Below the pieces are notes generated by a model that was not told the origin of the DNA, did not search any database, and worked only from the letters and a program-made list of their open reading frames with translations. Positions 21,213 through 32,402 of a DNA stretch of 64,000 nucleotides are shown in pieces; position 1 is the first letter of the stretch; each line of letters opens with the position of its first letter. Where the stretch lies: contig OX578155.1 in NCBI GenBank assembly GCA_951213105.1, forward strand, positions 34,555,984 to 34,619,983. Direction: 5' to 3'. This DNA comes from Amaurobius ferox. Its lineage: Eukaryota > Arthropoda > Arachnida > Araneae > Amaurobiidae. A program made the position numbers and the translations under genes.

Positions 21213-24200
21213 ATGTTTGCCTTAGAAAGTAATATCGGAGGTACTATCCCTACCGTTACTGATGTTCCTATGCGTAATGCACCCTCTTTGAACAGGATTG
21301 GACATGTAAGTACTTGTTTTAATGTGATTTTATTCTCTCATTTTATTAAACTTTGTATTTTTATGATGCGTAACAACTTTTTTAATGAGTGTTTTTATGA
21401 ATTTAATGAAATGTCTTGGGGGTCTTACATGAAATGTGTTGTATCTGGATATATTCTTTAATCCAGGAATTTTATTATTTCTAATGGGGATAGTATAATG
21501 GATTAGCGATTACTTTATATACATTTGTAATGATATATATACATCTGAAATGTATTACATTGTTACCGAGAATAGCGTGTTTATACTAAGGTCTTGTATT
21601 TTTTTTTATCTCTTGCAGGTGTGTTTATCTTGTAATAAGCACTTTTCCAGAAAAGATGCCTTAGCAAGACATATGAAGATTCATTCTGACGATGATGCCT
21701 TGACTTATCGATGTAAAGTATGCGAACGTGCATTTGTTCGTAAGGAAGACTTGGCTAGACATGCGAATATGCATTCTCCCGTTAAAGTGTTTGAATGCAC
21801 TCAATGCTCCATACAGTTTACTAGACGAGATAACCTGAAGCGCCACCTGTTACTTCATCTGAAGGATGGTGTGAAATGCATGCATTGTGAACTTATATTC
21901 AGCAAGAAAAGTGATGCCCTGCGCCATCAGCGTATTGAACATGGTTCTAAAAAGAGAAAAGCTCCTGCTTTAGCCTCAACTTCTAATAAGCGCCCCAAGA
22001 TTGCAGCGAAGAAGAAGAAGGGTTTAGATGTATTCTCTGTACACACTCTGGAACCCACTGAAAGTGTAGAGGGGGATCTTATGCTATGCTTTGATGAGAT
22101 TCGCCCTCAGCTATTGAAGATATTAAAAGACGAACTTGATGCATACAGATCTATTAAGTGGTATCTTATTGCGGATGTGCAATTTATTCGTGACATTGCA
22201 AATGGCCAAGAGGTATCCAGCTCATATTTTAGAACAGATGTTGTGACAGAACTTCGTGATGATGCCCCTCCCAACAATGTTGAAGAAGCCTTTTCTCAAA
22301 TCTTGAAGTTATTCGAAGAATTTGTCAGCCGAGGCTCTGGATGGACTTTACAAAAGATGCGAAAGATAGATGTTTTCTGTGCAAAGTATAAGCCTCTTGC
22401 AGCTTCTAGCTATATACCTTTGCCAACAAAACTTGCAGCCAAGAAAGCTTTACTCAATATTCGAAATGAAGACGAGAAATGCCTGGTGTGGTGCCTATTA
22501 GCCCACAAATACTATATATCCCGTGAAGGTCATCCTGAAAGAGTGTCACATTATAAAAGTTTTGAAAATGACATTAAACTTGGAGATATTCAATACCCTA
22601 TCTCAGTTGTGAAGATTCCTCAGATTGAAAAATTGAATAATATACGAATAAATGTATATGGATACGAAGATGAAGATATTTTTCCTTTGCATATATCCAA
22701 ACGTGAAGATGAAGACTGTGTGAATCTCCTGCTGATTAGTGATGAAGATAAGCAACACTATACTCTCATAAGGAATATGTCACGCTTGCTGGGAGATATA
22801 ACTAAGCACAATGGAGCCCAATATATATGTTATAGATGTTTACATCGTTACAGTAGAGACGATCTTTTGCAAGATCATGCTCAATATTGCAAAGAACATG
22901 CACCTCAGCGCATTAAAATGCCCTCGGAAGATCAGAAATATCTCCAATTCACGAACAAACAGTATCAGCATTCTATCCCTTTCATCATTTATGCTGACTT
23001 TGAAGCCCTGATCGTTAAAGAAGACACTACTAAACCCTCGAATATTAGATCTTACACGCATAGACTAGCGATTCATGAACCTTGTGGATATGCTTATGTT
23101 ATTATAGGGCCTGATGGAAAATGCCTGAAACAAGCTACTGTGTATCGAGGTATCGACCCTGTGAATCATTTTCTTAACAACTTGATAATGGAGAAACAGT
23201 ATCTTGGAGAAAAATTACGTTATGTTAAACCACTACGAATGACTAAAGAGAATGAAGTTGACTTTGAAAGAGCTACCCATTGTAACGTGTGCCATCGTGA
23301 ACTGAAAACAGATCGTGTGCGTGATCACAATCACGTGACTGGAGCCTATAGAGGTGCCCTGCATAATGCCTGTAATCTTAACTATAGGCAAAGTATTAAT
23401 ATTCCTGTAGTGTTTCATAATTTAAAAAATTATGACTCTCATCATATTATGCTGAGTTTTGGGAAATTGCAAGACCATAAAATTGATGTGATTGCCACTA
23501 ATATGGAAAAATACATATCTTTTAAGATTTCAAAGAAAGAGGGGCCCCGTGTCTGTTTACAATTTATTGATAGCCTACAGTTTCTGAATGCTTCCCTGGA
23601 AAAGCTAGTTTCCAATTTAGACTTGAGTGAATTTCATATTCTCAGAGAACATTTCCCTGATATAGTACAACAGAATGCTCTTATTAGGAAAGGAGTATAT
23701 CCCTATAGCTATATGACATCCTTTCAAAAATTTGATGAAAATGTGCTCCCTCCCCCTTCTGCATTTTATAATGATATTAAAGGCGAAGATATTAAGAGTG
23801 AAGATTATCGGCATGCCCAAACAGTATGGAACACCTTTAACATAAAGAACTTGGGAGAATATCACGACCTGTATGTAAAAACGGATGTGCTACTGTTAGC
23901 CGATGTATTTGAGAATTTTCGAAAAATTTGCAAGAGGAACTATGATTTAGATGCCGCCCATATGATGACCGCCCCTGGACTGGCTTGGCAGGCCTCTTTA
24001 AAAATGACTGAGCAAACCCTAGAACTACTCACAGATGAAAATATGCTACTGTTTATAGAACGTGGAATCCGCGGTGGCATATGTATGATAAGTCAGCGTA
24101 GATCTGAGGCTAATAATCGTTATTTGGAAAATTACGATTCTACTAAGCCTGATAAGCACATTATCTATCTTGATGCCAATAACCTATATGGTTGGGCCAT

Positions 24201-25434
24201 GTCTCAACCACTGCCCTATGGTGGGTTTGAATGGGCATCTACAGAAAATTTGAATGAATCCTGGATAATGAGTCTAAAGGATAATGCCCAAGAGGGGTAT
24301 ATATTTGAAGTGGATCTGGAGTATCCTGAATCCTTACATGATTATCATAATGAATACCCTCTAGCCCCTGAAAGGGTGAAGATTGAACGAGAAATGCTTT
24401 CCCCCTATGCTGAACGACTAGTTCAACAGTTACATCATGGACATTTTGTTAGTACTACGAAATTGGTATCCAATCTGCATGACAAGAAACATTATATTGT
24501 TCACTATCGTAACCTTCAGCTATACCTATCATTAGGTTTAAGACTCGAGAAAATTCACAAGACCTTAAAATTTAATCAGAAGCCCTGGTTGGAGAAATAC
24601 ATCCAATTTAACACAGAAGAAAGAAAGAAGGCAAAGACTAATTTTGAGAAAGACTTTTTTAAATTGCTTAATAACGCTGTGTTTGGAAAAACGATGGAGA
24701 ATCTTCGAAATCGAGTGAATATTGAACTAGTGAATTCTTCAAAGCGGGCCCTGAAGCTGGTGGCATCTCCAGCTTATAGAGCTATCAGGATTTTTAGCGA
24801 AGATCTGGTGGGTGTTGAACGTGTAAAGAATTGCATTTTAATGAACCGGCCTATATACGTTGGCTTTGCTATCTTGGAGTTATCTAAACTCCTGATGTAT
24901 GAGTTTCATTATAAACATATTAAAAGCCAATATGGTGAAAAAGCTTCGCTTCTCTTCACCGATACTGATTCATTGGCTTATGAAATCCAAACTGCTGATA
25001 TTTATGAAGATATGAACCAGCATAAACACCTGTATGATTTTTCGGACTATCCCAAGGATCATCCCCTCTTCAGTGAAGACAATAAAAAACGTATTGGATA
25101 TTTTAAAGATGAACTGAATTCAACCCCCATTCAAGAGTTTATAGGACTTAGACCTAAAATGTACTCTATTCTATCATCTGCTGGAGAAAAGAAAAGAGCT
25201 AAAGGTGTTTCTACACATGTGGTTGCACGGAAAATTACGCACAATGACTATAGACAGTGCCTGTTGAGTGTTAGACCTACCATGGAAGAACAGATTAGAA
25301 TTGATAGTAGCCATCATAAACTATTCACTGTATGCCAGAACAAGGTGGCTTTGTCACCCATTGATGACAAAAGATATTTACTCGAGGACGGCATTACAAG
25401 TTATGCCTACGGACATTTTAAAATAAAAAAATAA
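21213..25434 (+). CDS. Protein-primed DNA polymerase B with zinc fingers and EndoVII motif, right copy
   Basis: Exon 1 is 21213-21305, exon 2 is 21619-25434, phase 0, about 1302 residues. Order along the spliced protein: four C2H2 fingers (C33/C36/H49/H53; 63/66/79/83; 91/94/107/111; 118/121/134/139), a basic stretch near 142-165 that may be a nuclear signal, an N-terminal domain with SGWTL and YIPLP segments, a C2HC cluster (435/438/451/455), ExoI YADFEAL (D491, E493), an endonuclease VII-like motif (C586/C589, DHNHVTG 600-606, C616-N617), ExoII NLKNYD (632-637), ExoIII Y783/D787, motif A YLDANNLYG (D883), motif B K1046-NNAVFG, motif C TDTDS (D1146, D1148) and KMY (1211-1213). Known: this is the DNA_pol_B_2, protein-primed type found in Polintons and adenoviruses. 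Every catalytic residue is present, so the gene looks functional. The ATG was chosen because it gives the first finger a clean splice. Confidence 0.92.
21306..21618 (+). other. Intron of the right polymerase gene
   Basis: Donor GTAAGT at 21306, acceptor TCTCTTGCAG ending at 21618, T-rich tract before it. Phase 0; identical to the left-arm intron. Confidence 0.8.
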
Positions 25435-25497
25435 AAAAAGGAAAAAGAGAAAGAAGGGAAAAAAAATAAGGAAAAAAAAAAAGAAAAAAAAATAGAG

Positions 25498-25543
25498 ATT
25501 GTGGCGGTGTATCCTATACACCGGGTGGAGGTGGGACCACAAT
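25498..25543. terminator. Nested hairpin 3' of the right polymerase gene
   Basis: Mirror of 14835-14880: outer stem ATTGTGG/CCACAAT, inner stem GGTGTAT/ATACACC. It begins 64 bp after the stop codon. An AATAAA word overlaps the stop region. Confidence 0.45.
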
Positions 25544-25659
25544 TAAAAAAATATATATATTTTTCTAACAGCATCTAATTTCTTAAAGAGACATTACTGC
25601 ATTTAAATTTTGAAATCCAAGAACGAAAGGATTGGGGAAACATACCCCCTCCCATACAC

Positions 25660-26173
25660 CCAATTCCCGAGATTCCCGAGATTCTCGAGATTCCCGAGAT
25701 TCCCGAGATTCCTGAAATTCTGCTACTTTGAAAACGTGTTTTTCTTAGTTTTTACAAGTAAAAAGTGTGTTTTTGAAAAAAATCGCAAAATGTCACATTT
25801 TTCAAAAAACGCATTTTTGGTAACACTTTTGCAAAAACGCACATTTTTTAAAAAAAAATGTAAAAGTGCGAAAACCTATGTTAATTCCCATAGAGAAAAC
25901 GGCATTTTGAAAAAAAATCGCAAAATGTCACATTTTTCAAAAAACGCTTTTTTGGTAACACTTTTGCAAAAACGCACATTTTTTTTACAAAAAATACACA
26001 AAAGTGCGAAAACCCATGTTATTTCCCATAGAGAATTCAAACAATCTAAAAACCACAATTTATTTTAAAAACGTACATTTTTGTTGTTTTTTAACGTTTT
26101 TGAAACTTTTTGTGAAAAAACGCTAAAAGTGACACTTTCTTAAAATTCATGTTATTTCCCATAGAGAAATCCA
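25660..26173. repeat. Tandem repeats downstream of the right polymerase gene
   Basis: Mirror of 14205-14718: 9-bp GAGATTCCC units, then two units of about 135 bp and a partial third. Confidence 0.8.
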
Positions 26174-26347
26174 ACAACCCTCAAAATCCAACTTGTTGAA
26201 AAAAAAAAAAAAAAAAAAAAAAAAAACTTGCATTTACGAAATTTTGTTACTAAAAAACAAAAAAAGAAAAAACAATATACGTCATAAACTCCACTCTCTT
26301 CTGTGACGTCACCTTATGGAACTGTGCTGCCTCACACCGACTTCTGA

Positions 26348-26454
26348 GAACCCCTATGTTAAAGCATGGGACTTTACCACCGCCTCTGTTGATGCACTCA
26401 TTTTCTGGCCTCGGAGGGTTCCCCATGTTAAAGTATAGGGATTCACCGCCTCTG
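26348..26454. promoter_or_regulatory. Subterminal direct repeats, right end
   Basis: Mirror of 13923-14029. Confidence 0.4.
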
Positions 26455-26486
26455 AAGTGGCGCTGAACTCTCCCTAATCCCCTACT

Positions 26487-26492
26487 AGCATA
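26487..26492. repeat. Target site duplication, right
   Basis: AGCATA directly after the CCCCTACT terminus; identical to 13885-13890. Confidence 0.75.
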
Positions 26493-26574
26493 CCTAATTG
26501 ACACATAATTCCACTGTATGTCAGTCGTTTATAGTATTTAGTCGTCTGTAGTCGTCATTAAAAAACGTAAATAT

Positions 26575-26875
26575 TTCTAAAACGATTTATCTTAGAGTAA
26601 TGGGGTTGGTCTTATTATTTTTGTCGCCAAAAATTAGCCATAAAACAAGCATTTAATTGATACGCTTGAGCATATGTAGACTTTTATGTTAGATCTTGAC
26701 GATGTTTTAGGGCCATTTCGTAAAAAGGGAAGAAAAGATGTTTTGTTTTACCGAATCCTACCAAAATCTAATCAGCACCAGGGTAACTCATGACTGACTT
26801 ATATACAATCTACTAAATTTTATGAAATATGTTTAATTAGTTTTTTAGCTAGAGTGGTTATTTTGCAAAAAAAAA
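26575..26875 (+). repeat. Family A fragment, 5'-truncated
   Basis: Begins within the family at ATTTCTAAAACGATTTATCT and carries the TAATGGGGTTGGTCTTATT and AATCTAATCAGCACCAGGGT words, then an A run leading into the next copy. Confidence 0.65.
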
Positions 26876-26882
26876 AAAAAAA

Positions 26883-28461
26883 AAATCTGATGTGGGCAGC
26901 ACATGACTTTCTCTGCTGACTTATATACACGTTCTCTTTATTTCAATTAAATTTAATTCACTTTTAATTCAATTTTCGTTCTTATTTGGTAACTGGACTC
27001 ATTTTCAAAGGTAGTGTAGAGTAAAATCGAATAAACTAAAATATCTCGAGAACGGCTAGCCCTAGTGTAATGCGGTTGGTCTTATTCTTTTCTTCGTTAA
27101 AAATTACGTATAAAACAAGCATTTAATGGCTATAATTGAGCTTACGTAGTTTCTTATTTTAGAGTTTGTCGATTTTTACGGGCAATTTTACAAAAAAAGG
27201 CAGGTTGTTCTTTTCCGAATCGTACCAAAATCCAATCAGCACCAGAGTATCCTATAAGCAACTTTTCTGCCAAATTTTGTGAAATTCGGTCCATTAGTTT
27301 TTCAGCTAGAGTGGATACAAGCTTTTGCGGCCATTTCGCAAAAAAAGGCGGGTTCTTTTGTCCCGAATAGTACCCAGAACTAATCAGCACCAGTTTCGCC
27401 CATAAGTGACTTACCTACCAAATTTTATGATTTTTATGTCCATTAGTTTTTTAGTTAGAGTGGATACAGAATCTGCACAGACAGACAGACAGACAGACAC
27501 ACACACAGACAGACAGACACACAGACGTCATGCTGAAAATGGTTCTTTCGTACTCTAGAGGTCGCGAAACGTGTATATCCGTCGAAAACTCGAGTTGCGA
27601 TTTTCGGCATGATTCCAATACTTTCCCTATACATTACCATGTATTGCAGGGAAAGTAAAAATCTGATGTGGGCAGCACATGACTTTCCCTGCAGACTCAA
27701 ATTCATTTTTACTTTATTTCTCTAATAATTCATTAAATTTATTTTAATTGCACAAAATAACACTAAATTTGCATTTTTAATTCAATTTCTGTTTTTATTT
27801 GGTAATTGGACATTTTTTTAAAAAGTGGCATAACTAAATGTGAAAAATCTTAAATATCTCGAGAATGGTTAGTCCCAGAGTAATAGAGTTGTTCTTATTC
27901 TTTTCCTCATCAAAATTTACGTATAAAACATGCATTTAATTGATATATTTGAACATACGTAGCTTTTTTTTAGATTTTGGCGATTTTTGAGGGCCATTTC
28001 GTAAAAAAAGGCAGGTTGTTCTTTTCCGAATAATACCAAAATCTAATCAGCACCAGAGTATCCTACAAATAACTAATTTACCAAATTTTGTGAAATTTGG
28101 TCAATTAGTATTTTAGCAAGAGTGGATACATGACATTTTTACGGGCCATTTCGCAAAAAAAAGGGCGGGTTTTGTTTTTACGAATCATAGCAAAAACTAA
28201 TCAGCACCAGGGTCATACCCAAGTGACTTACCTACCAAATTTTATGAAATTAGGGCCATAAGTTTTTAAGTTAGAATGAATACATACATTGCACAGACAC
28301 ACAGACAGGCAGACAGACACACACACAGACGTCACACTAAAATAGATTTTTCGTATTATAGCGGCCTCGAAACGTGTAGATCCGTCGAAAACTCGAGTTG
28401 CGATTTTCGACGTGATTCCAATACTTTCCCTATACATTACCATGTATTGCAGGGAAAGTAA
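26883..28461 (+). repeat. Family A tandem array, two head-to-tail copies
   Basis: Copy 1 is 26883-27657 and copy 2 is 27660-28461. Each runs from the TGATGTGGGCAGCACATGA tip to the hairpin CTATACATTACCATGTATTG with ACTTTCC/GGAAAGT arms. The 3' hairpin of the first is joined to the 5' tip of the second by a few A residues. Each includes two units of about 130 bp and a CAGA/CACA microsatellite before the hairpin. Confidence 0.85.
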
Positions 28462-28887
28462 TAAAGGTAAATTAAAATAAGTTTTGCACATAACATTGCT
28501 TTTTGCCAAAGTTGCTATTATGGCATCTCAACCAAATTTCAAACTCCTGTATTCTCAAAACTAAACTAGGTAGGAAGCTCGGATTTTCAGGATTTTTATC
28601 GATTGAAATCTGGGTTCCATATTACAGAGTTCACTGAATTCGTGCTAGCCTTTCTAGGATCATTTTCAAACCACCCACATCTCTGCATTAACCTACAGGA
28701 TGGATTTGTGCTGGCGTCATTGTAAAGAACCTTGCTGCCCCAACCGGGAATCGAACCCTGTATTTTAGAACTGGCCAGCCGACTTTCTACCGTTGAGCAG
28801 CTATTGGGCCGTTATTGCAAGCTCTTATCGGGGTGGACATTGCAAGTTTCAGATAAAATTTAAAAAATTTAGATTAGAGAAAGGAAA
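28462..28887. other. Sequence interrupting the family A array
   Basis: Unique AT-rich DNA holding a SINE family 3 copy (28683-28812). No gene. Confidence 0.5.
28683..28812 (-). mobile_element. SINE family 3 copy, tRNA-derived
   Basis: On the minus strand: GCCCAATAGCTGCTCAACGG head, GGGTTCGATTCCCGG B box and a GTTGGGGCAGCAAGGTTCTT junction, then a body matching 32850-32905 (CCTGTAGGTTAATGCAGAGA). Confidence 0.7.
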
Positions 28888-30998
28888 AATCTGATGTAGG
28901 CAGCACATGACTTTCCCTGCAGACTTAAATTCACGTTCTATTTATTTAAATTAAATTTAATTCACTTTTAATTCAATTTTCGTTCTCATTTGAAAACTGG
29001 ACTTATTTTCAAAAATGGTGCAGGAAAAATAAAAAAAACTAAAATATCTCGAGAACGGCTAGTCCTAATGTAATGGGGTTGGTCTTATTCTTTTCTTTGC
29101 TAAAAAATACGTATTAAACAAGCATTTAATGGCTATATTTGAGCATACGTAGTTCATAAGTTTAGATTTTGATGATTTTTGCGGGCCATTTTGCAAAAAA
29201 AGGCAGGTTATTTTTTTTCGAAAAATTACGTATTAAACAAGCATTTAATGGCTATATTTGAGCATACGTAGTTCATAAGTTCAGATTTTGATGATTTTTG
29301 CGGGCCATTTTGCAAAAAAAGGCAGGTTATTTTTTTTCGAATTATACCAAAATCTAATCAGCACCAGAGTAACCCACAAGTGACTCATCTACCGAATTTT
29401 GTGAAATTCGGTCTATTAGTTTTTCAGTTAGAGTGGATACAAACTTTTGCGGGCCATTTCGCAAAAAAAGGCGGGTACTTTTATCCCGAATCGTACCCAA
29501 AACTAATCAGCACCAGACTCGCTCACAAGTAACTTACCTACCAAATTTTGTGAAATTCGGTCCATTAGTTTTTTAGTTAGAGTGGATACAAAATCTGCAC
29601 AGACAGACACACAGACAGACAGACACACAGACACACACACACAGACGTCGCGCTAAAAATGGTTTTTTCGTATTCTAGAGGTCTCGAAACGTGTAGATCC
29701 GTCGAAAACTCGAGTTGTGATTTTCGGCATGATTCCAATATTTTCCTATACATTACCATGTATTGCAGGGAAAGTAAAAATCTGATGTGGGCAGCACATG
29801 ACTTTCCCTGCAGAATTATATTCACGTTCTCTTTATTTAATTAAATTTATTTCACTTTTAATTCAATTTTCGTTCTCATTCGGTAACCGGACTTATTTTC
29901 AAAGGTGGCGTAGAGAATATACGAAAAAGTAAAATATCTCGAGAACGGCTAGTCTTAGTGTAATGGGGTTGGTCTTATACTTTTCGTCATTAAAAATTAC
30001 GTATTAAACGAGCATTTAATGGGTATATTTGAGCATACCTAGTTCTTTAGTTTAGATTTTGACGATTTTTGCGGGCCATTTTGCAAAAAAAGATATGTTA
30101 TTTTTTTTCGAAACGTACCAAACTCTACTCAGCACCAGGGTAACTCACAAGTGATTCATCTACCAAATTTTGTGAAATTCTGTCCATTAGTTTTTCAGTT
30201 AGAGTGGATACAAGCTTTTGCGGGCCATTTCGCAAAAAAAAAAAGCGGGTTTTTTTATCCCGAATCGTACCCAAAACTAATCAGCACCAGACTCGCCCAC
30301 AAGTGACTTACCTACCAAATTTTATGAAATTCGGTCAATTACTTTTTTAGTTAGAGTGGATACAAAATCTGCACAGACAGACAGACACACAGACACACAG
30401 ACATACACACAGACGTCACGCTCAAAATGGTTTTTTCGTATTCTAGAGGTCTCAAAACGTGTAGATCCGTCGAAAACTCGAGTTGCGATTTTCGGCATGA
30501 TTCCAATACTTTCCCTATACATTACCATGTATTGCAGGGAAAGTAAAAATCTGATGTGAGCAGCACATGACTTTCCCTGCAGACTTATATTATCTAATCA
30601 GCACCAGGGTGACCTATACGTAACTCATCTACCGAATTTTGTGAAATTCGGTCCATTTGATTTTCAGCTACAGTGGATACAAGCTTTTGCGGGCCATTTC
30701 ACAAAAAAGGCGCGTTCTTTTATTCCGAATCGTACCCAAAACTAATCAGCACCAGACTCGCTCACAAGTAACTTACCTACCAAATTTTGTGAAATTCGGG
30801 CCATTAGTTTTTTAGTTAGAGTGGATACAAAATCTGCACAGACAGACACACAGACAGACACTCAGACGTCACGCTAAAAATAGTGTTTTCGCATTCTAGA
30901 GGTCTCGAAACGTGTAGATCCGTCGCAAACTCGAGTTGCGATTTTCGGCATGATTCCAATACTTTCCCTATACATTACCATGTATTGCAGGGAAAGTA
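28888..30998 (+). repeat. Family A tandem array, three head-to-tail copies
   Basis: Copies 28888-29776, 29779-30545 and 30548-30998 (the last internally deleted, jumping from the 5' tip to AATCAGCACC). The first contains a local duplication of about 117 bp (29104-29220 versus 29221-29337). Junctions between copies are hairpin-to-tip, as in the preceding array. Confidence 0.85.
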
Positions 30999-30999
30999 A

Positions 31000-31250
31000 T
31001 AATTGTACTAAGTTCTGTTCTATTATTTTATTTTTATCCCGAGAAATATCGTCTCCACAGTCTCAGAGACAAACACACTCACAGACAACAGACCTAAACA
31101 CACATACTCACAGAAAGACAAACTCAGAGTCAGCATTGCAAAAATGGTTTATTTCTATTCAGAGGTTGTAAAATCGTGTTGATTCGTGAAAATCCAAGAA
31201 TAGGATTTTTGACCTCATCAAAATACTTTCCCTACACATGTACGATGTAC
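31000..31250 (+). repeat. Diverged repeat 3' end related to family B
   Basis: Keeps the order ATCGTCTCCACAGTCTC, CA-rich tract, AAAATGGTTTATTT, GATTCGTGAAAATCC, CAAAATACTTTCC, but lacks the terminal hairpin symmetry. Confidence 0.45.
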
Positions 31251-31705
31251 TATTAATACTATCCATTAAGATAAGATACATTTAAGATTCATAGCGCAAA
31301 AATATGACACGAAAAATATTTTAAATTTCATACATTTTTTATTAATTGCAATTTTTAATTGGGAACTTAACGCAGTTTTAAACCAATTTTGTCAAAAGAG
31401 CATTAAGCAGCAATATCTTGAAAAGCATTTCATAATTTGAGAAGCATTTTTATAATTTATAATTTTCATAATTCCTCCAATCCATTAATAGCATCCTCAG
31501 ATCGATTTCAATCTTGAAAAGCGAAACCGGTCCACAAATGCTGTTATCTGCAATAGAAATGCAAGCTCGATTTTTAGAACATCCTTTATTGGTATGTTCT
31601 GATAGTATGAATTTGGCCGTTGCGGCTTTGTACAGCCTAAACTAAATCTTTGAGAAATTTGAAAACAGCTACGTGTTAGAACTGAATTTGCCGGTCTTGA
31701 TATCC
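31251..31705. other. No gene seen
   Basis: AT-rich, apparently unique. Confidence 0.4.
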
Positions 31706-32402
31706 ATATATGTACTATACTTTCAAATACTCAATTTACTATACTTACAAATACTCAATTTACTATATTTCCAAACACTCTTACTTTACTCTCAAATATT
31801 CTATTTACTATACTCCCAAATACACAGATTACTTCCAAATGTTTCATTTACTATATTCCCAAATGCCCCATTTGCTATACCCCCAAATACTCCATTTACC
31901 ATACACCCAAACACTCTTACTTCACTCTCAAGTACTCAATTTATACTCTCAAATATTATATTTACTTTACTCCTAAATACTCCATTTACAATACCCCCAA
32001 ATACTCTATTTACTGTATTCCCAAATTCTTCATTTATTATACTGCCAAATACTCAATTTACTATACTCTCAAATACTCAATTTACTATGCTCCCAAATAC
32101 TCCGTTTACTATACTCCCAAATACTGCATTTACCATACTCCCAAACACTCTTACTTCACTCTCAAGTACTCAATTTTTACTCTCAAATACTATATTTACT
32201 TCACTCCTAAATACTCCATTTACAATACTCCCAAATACTCCATTTACTGTATTCCCAAATTCTGCATTTACTATACTCCCAAATACTCAATTTATTATGT
32301 TCCCAAATACTCTATTTACTATACTCCCAAATACTCCATTTACTATACTGCCAAATACTCCATTTACTATACTGCCATATACTCCAATTACTATACTTCT
32401 AT
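31706..32402. repeat. 24-bp minisatellite with higher-order repeat
   Basis: About 29 units of TTTACTATACTCCCAAATAC plus four bases. Every 10 units a variant block (ACACTCTTACTTCACTCTCA) recurs, giving a higher-order period of about 241 bp (31906 and 32147). The period divides by three, so a 257-codon frame (31673-32446) stays open and reads as a PNTPFTIL octapeptide repeat. I regard it as satellite, not a gene. Confidence 0.85.

Larger units (their letters stand above)
13891..26486. mobile_element. Palindromic Polinton-like element with two protein-primed polymerase genes
   Basis: The unit begins 5'-AGTAGGGGATTAGGGAG and ends with the exact reverse complement, directly flanked by AGCATA on both sides. 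Known: Polintons/Mavericks make 6-bp target duplications, have 5'-AG termini and encode a protein-primed family B polymerase. Seen here: the inverted repeats run through the whole polymerase gene (arms 13891-19939 and 20432-26486), leaving only about 490 bp unpaired. No integrase, packaging ATPase, protease or capsid gene is visible, so mobilisation in trans is inferred. Alternatives are an inverted dimer left by aberrant protein-primed replication, or an assembly inversion. The direct 6-bp duplication and the asymmetric spacer argue for a real insertion. Confidence 0.8.
20432..26486. repeat. Right arm of the giant inverted repeat
   Basis: Reverse complement of 13891-19939 apart from the few length differences listed for the left arm. 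It is 6 bp longer overall. Confidence 0.9.

Noticed and set aside
13891..26486. Search for other Polinton genes (integrase, packaging ATPase, protease, capsid)
   Set aside because: No frame in the arms or spacer shows the expected motifs or enough length; the element appears to carry only the polymerase gene.
31706..32402. CRISPR-like regular array
   Set aside because: Units are contiguous 24-bp repeats with no unique spacers in a eukaryotic setting; it is a minisatellite.
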